The translations under genes and the position numbers were made by a program. Shown piece after piece: positions 55,617 to 64,000 of a DNA stretch of 64,000 nucleotides (the stretch's first letter is position 1; each line of letters starts with the position of its first letter). Below the pieces are notes generated by a model that saw only the letters and a list, made by a program, of their open reading frames with translations, was not told the origin of the DNA and did not search any database. The stretch covers positions 806,001 to 870,000 of the forward strand of contig NZ_ATXC01000001.1 of NCBI RefSeq assembly GCF_000421485.1, given 5' to 3'. Origin of the DNA: Desulfurobacterium sp. TC5-1 (lineage in GTDB: Bacteria > Aquificota > Aquificia > Desulfurobacteriales > Desulfurobacteriaceae).

Positions 55617-55632
55617 GGGGAAACCTTCCCCT
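55616..55632. terminator. Hairpin at the convergent truD/zinc-ribbon gene ends
   Basis: AGGGGAA-ACC-TTCCCCT (7-bp perfect stem) starts at the last base of truD. No strong T-run follows on either side, so rho-independent termination is uncertain. Confidence 0.35.
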
Positions 55633-55643
55633 GTAAATCAGCC

Positions 55644-55799
55644 TCAGCCAAACGGTGAACAGATATTGATGATGTTTATCACCTCAACATCATCAGAACC
55701 GCATTCGGGACACTTAACATCAAGAACCTGAAGCGGTGCAAAGATTTCAACTTCAAACTCTTTCCCGCACTCATTACACTTAAAAACGTAAATCTGCAT
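55644..55799 (-). CDS. FmdB-like zinc-ribbon protein
   Basis: 51 residues from the ATG at 55799, which follows AGGAGGAAGA; a longer frame from 55832 lacks a ribosome-binding site. Two CxxC knuckles (CNECG near residue 8 and CPECG near 30) form a zinc ribbon like the FmdB regulatory-protein family. Possibly a transcriptional or iron-sulfur related regulator; no function is assigned. Stand-alone gene. Confidence 0.75.
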   Translation of the reverse strand: MQIYVFKCNECGKEFEVEIFAPLQVLDVKCPECGSDDVEVINIINICSPFG

Positions 55800-55886
55800 T
55801 CTTCCTCCTGCAAAACAGAGAAACAAAAACATATTCTTTCAATTGTATCTGTAAATATATGACAAATACAATGTTAATGGAAGCAT

Positions 55887-56750
55887 CTACGCCGTTTTTC
55901 TCTTCCTGACTTCAACATTTACTTCTTTCAGAGAAATCAAAACGCCTGCTGACACAATCAGAACAGCGCCCAAAATCTGACGCTCCGTCGGAACTTGAGA
56001 GAGGAAAATATAGGCAAGAATAACGGCAAAAACGATATCAAGATACTGCAGGATAGAAGCAAACGAAACCTTAATGTAATTAAGAGAATCATACCAGAGG
56101 AACAGGGCAAGTGCCGTGTGAACAACACCTGCAAAAAGAGTAACCAAAAAACCGTTCACGGTAAAATGCCAGTCTGCTAAAAACAGAAAAGGAAGGGTAA
56201 TAAAAATTGATATAAGTACCTGCCAGGCAGTAACTGTAACTGCTTTATGGTGAATTGTGGAAACCTTTGAGAAAAACCCGAGAAGCCCGTAACTGACAGC
56301 GGCAAGCAGTGCAATAAGTGCACCTTTATCTATATTAAATCCGCCGCTGCTGACAGCGACACCGGCAAAGGCTAAAAAGATAGAAAGCACTGTAAAAACA
56401 TTCATCTTCTCTTTCAAAAAGAGAGCCGCTAAAAGAATGGAAATAACAGGACCTGCATAGTAGATGGTTACAACGGTTGCAACATCTGTAACCTTAACTG
56501 CCCAGAAAAAGAAAATCCAGTTAACGCCGAGCATAACACCGCTTAAAAGCAGAGGCCAGAACGGTTTAAGACTGAAAAAACTTTTCAGAGAATCCTTTTT
56601 AACTGCAAAGTAAAAGACAAACGGAAAGGCAAAGAGAACTCTAAAAAACACGAAAACCCCGCTCGGCAGTCCTGACCATATACCCATCAGAGGAACGCTA
56701 CCCCATATAGAAGTAGCACCTAACATTTCAAGCAAACCCTTAACTTTCAT
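55887..56750 (-). CDS. EamA-family (DMT superfamily) permease
   Basis: 287 residues with ten membrane helices in two EamA repeats (about 8-138 and 150-277). The VMLGVNWIFFFWAVKVTDVATVV and YYAGPVISILLAALFLKEK segments are typical. Members export amino acids or metabolites; the substrate is unknown. The start is 50 bases from the distal end of the CRISPR array, with no other gene between them. Confidence 0.88.
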   Translation of the reverse strand: MKVKGLLEMLGATSIWGSVPLMGIWSGLPSGVFVFFRVLFAFPFVFYFAVKKDSLKSFFSLKPFWPLLLSGVMLGVNWIFFFWAVKVTDVATVVTIYYAGPVISILLAALFLKEKMNVFTVLSIFLAFAGVAVSSGGFNIDKGALIALLAAVSYGLLGFFSKVSTIHHKAVTVTAWQVLISIFITLPFLFLADWHFTVNGFLVTLFAGVVHTALALFLWYDSLNYIKVSFASILQYLDIVFAVILAYIFLSQVPTERQILGAVLIVSAGVLISLKEVNVEVRKRKTA

Positions 56751-56799
56751 TTAATCACCAGTGAGAATTTTCAAATTATTTAAACACTTCTTACAAAAC

Positions 56800-57591
56800 A
56801 CATCAACCCCTCACACTTATCAGGGCATTTCAATACATAAGCCAAACGGAAGGAAAACCCCTTCCTCCTGATAAGTCGCAATCCCTCTCATTTATCAGGG
56901 CATTTCAACAGACAATAAGAGTCAAATCCGACCTCAATTCCCTTTCTAGTCGCAATCCCTCACATTTATCAGGGCATTTCAACTTAATGAAATAACACAT
57001 TACTTCAATAATGATTTTCAATTGTCGCAATCCCTCTCTTTTATCAGGGCATTTCAACGACGGCGTAGAGATTGGCTATGAAAGTATCATCGAAGATTGG
57101 CTTGTCGCAATCCCTCTCTTTTATCAGGGCATTTCAACAAAAAAATAGACAATTTTTCTTTCCAACATCCAGAAGGTCGCAATCCCTCACATTTATCAGG
57201 GCATTTCAACAAATCGTATCCCTTATAAAAGAGGCTAAAAAGGAAAAACTCGTCGCAATCCCTCACATTTATCAGGGCATTTCAACCCTCAGGAGGTCCG
57301 GCCTCTTGGGGATACTGTGGATAGTCGCAATCCCTCTCATTTATCAGGGCATTTCAACAGGACGATGGAAAGGATTGCGAAAAGGCTTCTTCCTTTGGAG
57401 TCGCAATCCCTCTCTTTTATCAGGGCATTTCAACATTAATTTATCTGCAATAAAAGAAGAGACTAAATGGGTTGAGGAGGTCGCAATCCCTCTCTTTTAT
57501 CAGGGCATTTCAACGGGAAGTATGTTTCTCTCTGTGTGTCAGGACAGGATGTAGTAGTCGCAATCCCTCTCTTTTATCAGGGCATTTCAAC
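56800..57591 (-). CRISPR. CRISPR array: 11 repeats of 35 nt, 10 spacers, no cas genes in window
   Basis: Repeats start at 56800 (degenerate), 56875, 56949, 57024, 57104, 57176, 57252, 57324, 57400, 57480 and 57557. On the plus strand each begins GTCGCAATCCCTC and ends TTATCAGGGCATTTCAAC. Spacers are 37-45 nt. Transcription is assigned to the minus strand: read that way the repeat ends in ATTGCGAC, like the 8-nt 5' handle of type I/III crRNAs, and the degenerate repeat (28 of 35 matches) falls at the leader-distal end. Three repeat variants differ inside the predicted loop. Type cannot be assigned without cas genes, but the repeat style suggests type I-B or III. Confidence 0.97.
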
Positions 57592-57747
57592 AGCACCGAA
57601 TTTCAACCGTTGACTCTCTATCTCTTCAGAACTTAAGTTCTTTACAATAAACTAATAAGCCTTGCAACGCAACCACTCTGAACATACAATTTTTTTAAGA
57701 GGTTTTCGCCTATTCAGATGTAAAAGACCTTACCGGGAATTATTATA
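57592..57747 (-). promoter_or_regulatory. Probable CRISPR leader
   Basis: 156-base AT-rich gap between the first repeat and mutS2, with no gene. It contains a perfect 14-bp palindrome AGAACTTAAGTTCT (57628-57641), a repeat-like ATTTCAAC (57600-57607) next to the array, and on the minus strand a weak promoter candidate (TTGCGT-17-TATTGT). It also has to hold the end of the mutS2 transcript; no terminator hairpin was seen. Confidence 0.6.
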
Positions 57748-60027
57748 CTATTTCAGCTCCACAATCGTAACACCGTCACCGCCTTCTTCTATTCTTCCAC
57801 CGCGGAAAGATTTAACATAAGGTGAATCTTTTAGATATGTCCTGACAAGCCGCTTTAAAATGCCTGTTCCGTGACCGTGAACGATTTTTACCCTGTGAAA
57901 TCCCGCAAGTCTTGCATCATCAAGGAATTTTTCAACAGCATCAAGTGCCTCATCGCCTCTCATTCCAAGCAGTTTAATTTCAGGGAAAAAGTTTTGAGGC
58001 ACCTTTGCGTCTATCCTTATTTTTTTCTTTTCGGCAACGGTTTCAATAACAGGCTCAAGCTGATTTAACTTCATATCTATTTTTAAAGCACCTATCGCAA
58101 CCTTTGCTATACCTCTTTCTGTATCAACAGTTATAACTGTTCCTTTCCTTCCTGTTTTCTTGATCTTTACAATCATGCCGGGCTTTATTTCCGCGGCAGC
58201 TCTTTTTATCTCTTTTTCTTCCGCCGCTTCCACTTTCTTTTTAGCTTCCTGTATCAGCGCCCTTACCTTTTTCCTGAGCCTTTCGTCCTGAATTTCAGAA
58301 AGAAGCTTTTCACTCTTTTCTCTAAATTCCCTTATGTAAGCCTGAAGGTTCTCAACACCTCTCTCTTTTAAAAGTTCTTTTTCTTTTTCAAGCTTTTCTC
58401 TTTCTCTTTCAAGCTCTTCTTTTAATTTTGCAACCTCTTCCCTTTCATTTTGAAGGGCTCTATATTCAGACTCGAGGGCTGCAACAATCTCAGATGCAAT
58501 CCTATCCTCTGAAGATAGAAGCTTCTGCGCCTTTTCTATAACAGCATCAGGCATTCCGTAACGTTTCGCTATGATAAATGCGTAGCTTCTGCCTATGACA
58601 CCGTAAGCAAGGCGGTATAGAGGTTTCAAACTCTTTTCATCAAAGAGAACAGATGCAACCTCATAATAGTCGTCCTTATAAGCGTAAAGTTTTATCGGCG
58701 TAAAGTGGGTCGTTATGATTGAAACGGCGCCTTTTTCTTTTAAGTATTCAAGTATCGCAACACCAAGGCTTGAACCTTCTACCGGATCTGTTCCGGCACC
58801 GAGCTCATCAAGAAGAACGAGGGTATCTTTATCAGCCTCGCTAAGAATCTCAGAAATGTTCTTAACATGGGCACTGAAAGTGCTCAAACTCTGTTCAATG
58901 CTCTGTTCGTCGCCTATGTCTGCCCTTACTTTTTTAAAAATACGGATTTTACTGCCTTCCGCAGCAGGTATGAGAAATCCCGATTGAAACATCAAAACGG
59001 AAAGCCCCAGAGTCTTGAGTATTACCGTTTTACCGCCGGTATTGGGACCTGTAATGACAAGGCCTTTTTCAACCTTTACATCAACAGGAATAACTTCTTT
59101 CTGTGAAAGGACGAGAAGCGGATGTCTTGCATCTTTAAGTTCTATCCTGTCCGAAATCTCAGGAAGCGTGCCTTTCAATCTGCGGCTCATCTCAGCAGTT
59201 GCGTACCGTCTATCAAGTTCAACAAGTGTGGAAAAAGCCGCAGAAATGCGGAATCTGTTTTCCCTTATCTTCTTGCTTATGTAGGCAAGAATCCTCTTTA
59301 TCTCTTTTTCCTCTTCCGCTGCAAGCTCCCTCAACCTGTTGTTATCGTCAACAACAAAGGCAGGTTCAACATAGACAGTCTGTCCCGATATCGAACGGTC
59401 GTGAACGATGCCTGAAAACCGCTTTTTGTAACTGTTTTTGGCAAGGACAACGTATCTACCGTTCCTTATCGTTATAATCTGGTCGGGACATATATCTTCG
59501 TTCCTTCTAACAAGGGATTCAAGACGTTTCTTTATGCTGTCGGCTATCTGTCTCTTTTTCTCCCTTATCATTCTAAGGTTAGAAGAAGCAGTATCAAGAA
59601 TCTCACCGCTTTCGTCAATGGAAGTGTCAATAAGTTCTCTCAATTCAAGAAAACTTGAGAGAGAACCGGAAAAAGCTGAAAGCCTCGGAAACCTTTCTCT
59701 TATGTCGTTAAGAAACTTCTTTACAATCTTTGACTGGCAGCAGACAGTGTAAACAGACAGGATTTCCGGAATTGAAAATACTGCACCTTCAACCTTTGCC
59801 TTTTTTATAACCGATGAAATATCGGGAAAAGCTTCAAGGGGAAAAGACCTTTCTGTTAAAAGCCTTACAAATTCAAATGTAATAAGTGTCTCTTCCGTTA
59901 TCTCCGAAACATCGGTGGAAGGTGTAATAGAGAGAACAGCCCTTCTGCCCGGTTCACTTCGGGCAAGGGAGGCAGTTTTCTCAAGAAGAGTATCAAAATC
60001 AAGGTGGCGCCACACTCCTTTGAACAT
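57748..60027 (-). CDS. mutS2: MutS2, endonuclease/ribosome-rescue factor
   Basis: 759 residues from the ATG at 60027; a TTG at 60048 overlaps the GGAGGGGG ribosome-binding site and is rejected. MutS core and lever domains lead to the ATPase with Walker A ITGPNTGGKTVILKT (about 323), LLDELGAGTDP, a long coiled coil (about 500-590), the KOW-like region and a C-terminal Smr domain (MRGDEALDAVEKFLDD, VKIVHGHGTGILK). Bacterial MutS2 acts on branched DNA and on collided ribosomes. The start codon lies inside an inverted repeat (see separate entry). Its end borders the CRISPR leader. Confidence 0.96.
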   Translation of the reverse strand: MFKGVWRHLDFDTLLEKTASLARSEPGRRAVLSITPSTDVSEITEETLITFEFVRLLTERSFPLEAFPDISSVIKKAKVEGAVFSIPEILSVYTVCCQSKIVKKFLNDIRERFPRLSAFSGSLSSFLELRELIDTSIDESGEILDTASSNLRMIREKKRQIADSIKKRLESLVRRNEDICPDQIITIRNGRYVVLAKNSYKKRFSGIVHDRSISGQTVYVEPAFVVDDNNRLRELAAEEEKEIKRILAYISKKIRENRFRISAAFSTLVELDRRYATAEMSRRLKGTLPEISDRIELKDARHPLLVLSQKEVIPVDVKVEKGLVITGPNTGGKTVILKTLGLSVLMFQSGFLIPAAEGSKIRIFKKVRADIGDEQSIEQSLSTFSAHVKNISEILSEADKDTLVLLDELGAGTDPVEGSSLGVAILEYLKEKGAVSIITTHFTPIKLYAYKDDYYEVASVLFDEKSLKPLYRLAYGVIGRSYAFIIAKRYGMPDAVIEKAQKLLSSEDRIASEIVAALESEYRALQNEREEVAKLKEELEREREKLEKEKELLKERGVENLQAYIREFREKSEKLLSEIQDERLRKKVRALIQEAKKKVEAAEEKEIKRAAAEIKPGMIVKIKKTGRKGTVITVDTERGIAKVAIGALKIDMKLNQLEPVIETVAEKKKIRIDAKVPQNFFPEIKLLGMRGDEALDAVEKFLDDARLAGFHRVKIVHGHGTGILKRLVRTYLKDSPYVKSFRGGRIEEGGDGVTIVELK

Positions 60028-60073
60028 TATTATGAATACCCCCTCCAATAGACCAAAGGAGTGCCAGCGCCAC
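60004..60073 (-). promoter_or_regulatory. Long hairpin enclosing the mutS2 ribosome-binding site and start codon
   Basis: Plus-strand arms 60004-60022 and 60054-60073 are complementary over 7 bp (GTGGCGC) and 10 bp (CACTCCTTTG), with a 2-by-3 internal loop. The 31-base loop holds GGAGGGGG and the ATG at 60025-60027. In mRNA the ribosome-binding site would be displayed in the loop of a strong stem. A TATAAT at 60080-60075 (minus strand) would start transcripts within the 5' arm and lose part of the outer stem. Regulatory function is inferred. Confidence 0.6.
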
Positions 60074-60091
60074 GATTATAAGCCATGGTAA

Positions 60092-60544
60092 TTAACCTTC
60101 TCCTGAGAGAAGTTCTCTTGCAATCCTGTTAACAACAGAACCGTCAGCCTTTCCTTTTACCTTTGGCATTACAACCTTCATAACCTTACCTAAATCCTTC
60201 GGTGAAGAAGCTCCCGTTCCAGCTATGGCTTCCTCAACTATCCTGCGAATCTCATCTTCACTCATCTGCTCTGGAAGGTAAGACTCAACAATGGCAAGCT
60301 CTGCCTTTTCCTTCTCTACGAGATCCTGCCTGCCACCTTTTTCGTAGAGTTCTATGGACTCACGTCTCTGCTTTGCGTACTTTTGAAGCAGAGAAACAAT
60401 CTCTTCGTCTGTAAGTTCGCCGCGCTTGTCTATCTCAGCGTTTTTTATAAGAGAGTTTATCATTCTTATGGTGCTGAGTTTAACCTTATCCCTGGCCTTC
60501 ATGGCCTCTTTCATGTCTTTAATGAGTCTCTCTTTTAATCCCAT
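60092..60544 (-). CDS. yqeY: GatB/YqeY domain-containing protein
   Basis: 150 residues matching the full-length YqeY family: MGLKERLIKDMKEAMKARDKVKLSTIRMI at the start (conserved RxxTLRxL-like element) and SPKDLGKVMKVVMPKVKGKADGSVVNRI near the end. The C-terminal domain resembles the tRNA-binding tail of GatB. Role unclear, possibly tRNA-related. It sits 20 bases after rpsU, a common pairing. Confidence 0.93.
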   Translation of the reverse strand: MGLKERLIKDMKEAMKARDKVKLSTIRMINSLIKNAEIDKRGELTDEEIVSLLQKYAKQRRESIELYEKGGRQDLVEKEKAELAIVESYLPEQMSEDEIRRIVEEAIAGTGASSPKDLGKVMKVVMPKVKGKADGSVVNRIARELLSGEG

Positions 60545-60564
60545 CAGTAATGCCTCTTAAACAA

Positions 60565-60792
60565 TTACTTTTTCTTCTTCTTACCTCTTGGCGGAAGAAG
60601 ACCGCGCTTCTTGAGAGCCTTGATAAGACGCTTTCTTGCAGCCATAGCCTTTCTCTTTCTCTTTTCACTTGGCTTCTCGTAGTATTCTCTCCTCTTAATC
60701 TCAGTAAGAATACCCTCCTTTTCGCACAGCTTCTTGAATCTCTTTAGCGCCTTCTCGAATGGCTCTCCGTCACGGACGTAAATTGTTGCCAT
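60565..60792 (-). CDS. rpsU: Small ribosomal subunit protein bS21
   Basis: 75 residues. [43 protein letters not shown] is the hallmark, with a highly basic C-terminus. Protein S21 sits by the anti-Shine-Dalgarno region of 16S rRNA. A GGAGGCGATG ribosome-binding region and a strong promoter precede it. Confidence 0.96.
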   Translation of the reverse strand: MATIYVRDGEPFEKALKRFKKLCEKEGILTEIKRREYYEKPSEKRKRKAMAARKRLIKALKKRGLLPPRGKKKKK

Positions 60793-60830
60793 TAAGCATC
60801 GCCTCCTTTGGTGGTAATTTTGCTACTGCC

Positions 60831-60859
60831 ATTATATTACCACGATTACCGATTTGCAA
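60831..60859 (-). promoter_or_regulatory. Promoter of rpsU-yqeY
   Basis: On the minus strand, -35 TTGCAA (60859-60854), exact 17-base spacer and consensus -10 TATAAT (60836-60831), 38 bases before the rpsU ATG. Confidence 0.72.
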
Positions 60860-60912
60860 CTGTTTTCAAAAGCTTCAGAGTGAAGATTAGAAAATTTTCA
60901 AAAGGAAAATGG

Positions 60913-62781
60913 TCACTTGTGCAACTTTCTCTTCCCATTCGAATCTCTAACAGTTACACCTTCAGCGTCAAGGAGTTCAAGGAATGGAATGGCGTGTTTC
61001 CTTGAAAGGTTAAAGAGATTTTTAAAATCGCCAACTGTTATTTCACCTTTCTCCTTCAAAAGATTAACTGTCTTCTCTTTAATCTCTTTAAACATCTCCG
61101 GTAAAAGCAGAAAATCTCCTGCCGTCCTGTAACCTTCCCTCTTTAAAAATGATAAAAGCATGTAAAACTCATCGGATGGTACGTTTAACTTTTCCTTTAA
61201 AGTGCTCAGAGTAGGCACTGACAGGCCGCTCTTTTCAAGTTCTGCATCTATGTCCTCTTTTAGTTTTGAAAATTTTTCATCAAGGTGAGGGCTGAAATCT
61301 TCTAACTTTATAACTTTTCCGTTCTCTTCAAGTCCTGCTGAGGAAATAATATTTAAAAAGAGTTCATCTCCCACGTTCAAAAGGCTCTTCAGTGTCTCTC
61401 TATTTATTCCGTCTGCAACGGGATACTCTTCGTGATAGTCAGCAACAAGTTCTAAAGCCCTGTTTACCAGCAATTTAAAAGTTTCAACCGTGTAGATAAG
61501 CCCATCTGCAACGATAACTTTTCCTTCTTTTTTAAACTTTTCAACAAGTGTTTTCGCTTCATCTAAAGAAAGATTTAACAGCTGAGGTAAAAGCTTAATT
61601 TCAAGAGGTTCAAACTCCCCAACAAATTCCATGAACGCCGATTCCTTCCCTTTATAAAGGGCATTCAGCTTCTCTATAAACTTGTCTGCAAACTTTTTAC
61701 GATAACGTCTCGTTTCAAGAGGATGAAGAATCGTACCGCCACCTATAACCCTGCCCGGTGAAATCGTCCTGACAACAAAGTTATCGCCGTAAACCGGATA
61801 AATATCCCTGTCAAAAATCACCTGTGCAAAGCAGGTTTCACCGGGATTTAAAATGTCCCTATCTACAAGGACAATTTCCGCCTCAGCCATAAGGGTAAGG
61901 TAGTGGAAGTGAACCTTCTGCCTCTTTTTAACCGCAGGTGCAGATTTTGAAAGTGTAAAAGTTACATCAACAATCCTTGAAGACCTTAAAGTTCCAGGTA
62001 CCGTTAAGATATCACCTCTGTGAACCTTTTCTTTCGGCACTGTTAAATTTGCAGCTGTCCGCTGCCCTGGAAAAGCTTTATCTACGTCTTTACCTGCCGT
62101 CTGAAGATTCTTTATTTTCGTCTCTATTTTAGAAGGCAGAATCTCAACCGTATCGCCCTTTGAAAGTTCACCATCCGAAAGCGTGCCTGTAACGACAGTG
62201 CCAAAACCCTTTACAGTAAAAACTCTATCAACAGGCAGGCGGGGAAAGCTTCTTCCTTTCCGTACATCAAGAGATTCAACTAACTTTTTCAGTTCATCCT
62301 TTAAAACATCAAAACCTGCACCGGTTTTTGAAGAAACCTTTACAAAAGGTGCCTTTTCAAGGAAAGTCTCTTTCAGAAAATCCCTGACATCTTCTTCAAC
62401 AAGCTCAAGCCACTCTTCATCAACAGTGTCAACCTTCGTAAGAACGACAATACCCTTTTCTATTCCAAGCATCTGACAGACAGTAAGGTGTTCCTCTGTC
62501 TGCGGCATTACTCCCTCATCAGCTGCAATCACAAAAAGAACACCGTCTATGCCGTGAGCACCGGCAACCATGTTTTTTATAAATTTTTCATGCCCGGGAA
62601 CATCAACAATGCTTATCAGGCAGTCATCAAGGAAGAAATGGGCAAAACCGGGTTCTATGGTCATGCCTCTCTCTTTTTCTTCTTTCAAACGGTCCGTATC
62701 AACACCCGTAAGCCTTTTTACCAGAGAGGTTTTGCCGTGGTCTATATGTCCAGCAGTTCCTATTGTTACTACCTTTTTCAT
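60913..62781 (-). CDS. selB: Selenocysteine-specific elongation factor SelB
   Basis: 622 residues. GTPase domain: [18 protein letters not shown] (G1), VDVPGHEKF (G3), TKVD (G4); domains 2-3; then several winged-helix domains (about 370-622) that bind the SECIS hairpin. The [19 protein letters not shown] switch region is SelB-specific. It delivers Sec-tRNA to recoded UGA codons, so the organism should make selenoproteins. selA, selC and selD are not in the window, and I saw no in-frame UGA selenoprotein here. It overlaps gpsA by 4 bases. Confidence 0.95.
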   Translation of the reverse strand: MKKVVTIGTAGHIDHGKTSLVKRLTGVDTDRLKEEKERGMTIEPGFAHFFLDDCLISIVDVPGHEKFIKNMVAGAHGIDGVLFVIAADEGVMPQTEEHLTVCQMLGIEKGIVVLTKVDTVDEEWLELVEEDVRDFLKETFLEKAPFVKVSSKTGAGFDVLKDELKKLVESLDVRKGRSFPRLPVDRVFTVKGFGTVVTGTLSDGELSKGDTVEILPSKIETKIKNLQTAGKDVDKAFPGQRTAANLTVPKEKVHRGDILTVPGTLRSSRIVDVTFTLSKSAPAVKKRQKVHFHYLTLMAEAEIVLVDRDILNPGETCFAQVIFDRDIYPVYGDNFVVRTISPGRVIGGGTILHPLETRRYRKKFADKFIEKLNALYKGKESAFMEFVGEFEPLEIKLLPQLLNLSLDEAKTLVEKFKKEGKVIVADGLIYTVETFKLLVNRALELVADYHEEYPVADGINRETLKSLLNVGDELFLNIISSAGLEENGKVIKLEDFSPHLDEKFSKLKEDIDAELEKSGLSVPTLSTLKEKLNVPSDEFYMLLSFLKREGYRTAGDFLLLPEMFKEIKEKTVNLLKEKGEITVGDFKNLFNLSRKHAIPFLELLDAEGVTVRDSNGKRKLHK

Positions 62782-63749
62782 TCTTCCTTCACCGGCCTTG
62801 ATAGCAGATTAAGCATTATTTCGGAAGGATTTTTTCTTTCATACACAACATCATAAACCGCCCGCGTTATAGGCATCTCAACATTCAATTTCTCCGAAAG
62901 TTCAACGGCCGCTTTCACCGTATGAACACCTTCAACCACGTACTTTTTATCAACCTCTCCCTCACCTCTTCCAATGGTCAGGCCAAACTGCCTGTTTCTT
63001 GAAAGGTTACCCGTGCATGTAAGAATTAAATCTCCCATTCCTGAAAGGCCGTAAAAGGTCTTTTCTTTACCACCAAGCTTTAATCCAAGCTTCTTAATCT
63101 CATGAAGTCCCCTTGTTATCAAGGCTGCTCTGGCATTGCTCCCGAGTTCCATACCGTCGGATATACCTGCTGCAATGGCTATGACGTTTTTCATTGCACC
63201 GCCTGTTTCAACACCGATAACATCGTCAGAAGCATACAGACGGAAAAGTTTCGTGTTTAAAAGATTAACCATTTCAAAAGTCTTATCTATGTCTTTGCCG
63301 GCGAGAACCGCTGCAGTGGGCCTTCCAAGGGCAACTTCCCTTGCAAATGTGGGACCTGAAAGAACAAAGTAGTCACCTCCAACGGCTTCAGCGTAAACCT
63401 GAGAAAGCAACTTTAGAGAAGAAATCTCAATCCCTTTACTCGCACATATAACCTTTCTCTTTGAAAGAAACTCTCTGTGCCTCCTCCAGAAATCACCTGT
63501 GAACTGTGCAGGAATAACTGAAAAGACAACATCCTTAACCTTCTTAAAGAAAACTTCTATGTCAGAAACCGCCTCTACAGAATCGGGATAAGAAACACCA
63601 TTAAGATACTTTTTGTTTTCCCTTTCCCTGTTTATAGAGTTAGCAACATCCCCCTCACGGCACCACTGAACTACGTTAAACCCGCTTCTCCCAAAATGTA
63701 TTGAGAGAGCAGAACCCCAGCTCCCGGAACCAAGAATACCTATAACCAT
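62778..63749 (-). CDS. gpsA: Glycerol-3-phosphate dehydrogenase [NAD(P)+]
   Basis: 323 residues. N-terminal [20 protein letters not shown] dinucleotide fold, [56 protein letters not shown] (catalytic Lys-Asn), and [19 protein letters not shown]. Makes sn-glycerol-3-phosphate for phospholipids, linking to PgsA. It begins 3 bases after the PHP-domain gene ends and overlaps selB at its own end. Confidence 0.97.
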   Translation of the reverse strand: MVIGILGSGSWGSALSIHFGRSGFNVVQWCREGDVANSINRERENKKYLNGVSYPDSVEAVSDIEVFFKKVKDVVFSVIPAQFTGDFWRRHREFLSKRKVICASKGIEISSLKLLSQVYAEAVGGDYFVLSGPTFAREVALGRPTAAVLAGKDIDKTFEMVNLLNTKLFRLYASDDVIGVETGGAMKNVIAIAAGISDGMELGSNARAALITRGLHEIKKLGLKLGGKEKTFYGLSGMGDLILTCTGNLSRNRQFGLTIGRGEGEVDKKYVVEGVHTVKAAVELSEKLNVEMPITRAVYDVVYERKNPSEIMLNLLSRPVKEE

Positions 63750-63752
63750 AGC

Positions 63753-64000
63753 TTACACTCCAGCAAAAACGCCAAAATTGAGATCCTTCATTTTAATTTT
63801 AAGCATTCCAATGTCTATGTCAGGCTTATTATACCCGTGATAATCACTGCCACCTGTGGTGTAAAGGCCGAGTTCTTTTGCCATCTCTTTAAAATTAACA
63901 ACCATAGAGGGGGTGTGTTCTGAATGAATAACCTCAATACCTTCAAGCCCTTCTCTCTTAAGCTGTGAAACGAACTTGTAAAGTCTGGAGCATCCCAACT
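63753..64000 (-). CDS. PHP-domain phosphoesterase, C-terminal fragment
   Basis: Last 81 or more codons of a gene that enters from the right edge. The motifs IEVIHSEHTPSM and GGSDYHGYNKPDIDIG (GSDxHG) are the final metal-binding pieces of a YciV/RNase AM-type PHP domain, which trims RNA 5' ends and removes nucleotides from pAp. The TTG visible at 63998 need not be the start. It is the first visible gene of the gpsA-selB run. Confidence 0.82.
   Translation of the reverse strand, partial: LGCSRLYKFVSQLKREGLEGIEVIHSEHTPSMVVNFKEMAKELGLYTTGGSDYHGYNKPDIDIGMLKIKMKDLNFGVFAGV

Noticed and set aside
57072-57554. Open frame of 160 codons with repeated YQGIST-like peptide
   Set aside because: It reads straight through CRISPR repeats and spacers; the peptide repeat is only the translated repeat.
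55617-57747. cas genes next to the array
   Set aside because: The flanking genes are a zinc-ribbon protein, a DMT permease and mutS2; none resembles Cas proteins.
60913-63749. Selenocysteine codon or SECIS element near selB
   Set aside because: No gene here is interrupted by an in-frame TGA, and no SECIS-like hairpin was evident.

Overview
The window reads as chromosome of a Gram-negative, thermophile-like bacterium, most probably Aquificota and perhaps Desulfurobacteriaceae. It has an outer membrane (lptA/lptB, bamA-skp-lpxD, hldE2-type enzyme, OmpA lipoprotein), Lys/Glu-rich proteins, densely packed genes with overlapping ends, and a long DHH-CBS-polyA-polymerase fusion like the A-adding tRNA enzyme known from Aquifex. 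The taxonomic call is inference; no rRNA is present.

Layout. 1-2.3 kb: end of lptA, then lptB, whose stop codon is the insertion point of a tnpB-only IS200/IS605-type element. 2.4-10.2 kb: AEC-type permease, a small membrane protein, a very large acyl-CoA dehydratase activase-like protein, a U32 tRNA-modification protein, and pilT-pilC. 10.3-17.4 kb: a leftward, AT-rich surface-glycan cluster (STT3-type oligosaccharyltransferase, flippase, sulfotransferase, two GT2 enzymes, TSUP exporter) that looks like a compact N-glycosylation locus able to add sulfate. 17.4-22.2 kb: tRNA-Pro(CGG), whose 3' end is overlapped antisense by coaE, then pgsA, nadC, cvpA and gap. 22.2-30.4 kb: an orphan histidine kinase, the bamA-skp-lpxD outer-membrane operon running into an SbcD-like nuclease and a comF with no normal start codon, a secreted protein of unknown function, and a heptose adenylyltransferase. 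30.4-45.7 kb: rplM-rpsI-argC, obg, prmC-murA-mscS, feoAB, ompA-miaB-bifunctional nuclease, proA-small protein-nadD, and an SBF-type transporter. 45.7-55.6 kb: the A-adding-like fusion, then folP-cdaA-ybbR-glmM-rsmA-comM-truD, which includes the conserved c-di-AMP/glucosamine module. 55.6-64 kb: a zinc-ribbon protein, a DMT permease, a CRISPR array with no cas genes nearby, then leftward mutS2, yqeY, rpsU, selB, gpsA and the end of a PHP-domain gene.

Most unusual points: (1) a TnpB whose RuvC-II glutamate position reads glutamine, in an element whose ends and target can be reconstructed to the base; (2) a mutS2 start codon and ribosome-binding site enclosed in the loop of a 17-bp inverted repeat; (3) comF apparently starting at ATT; (4) a CRISPR array with three interleaved repeat variants, a perfect 14-bp palindrome in its probable leader, and a structured distal end; (5) the sulfotransferase-containing STT3 cluster; (6) a tRNA whose T-loop supplies an antisense stop codon to coaE. 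I did not find a complete, clearly new multi-gene system; these are the best leads.
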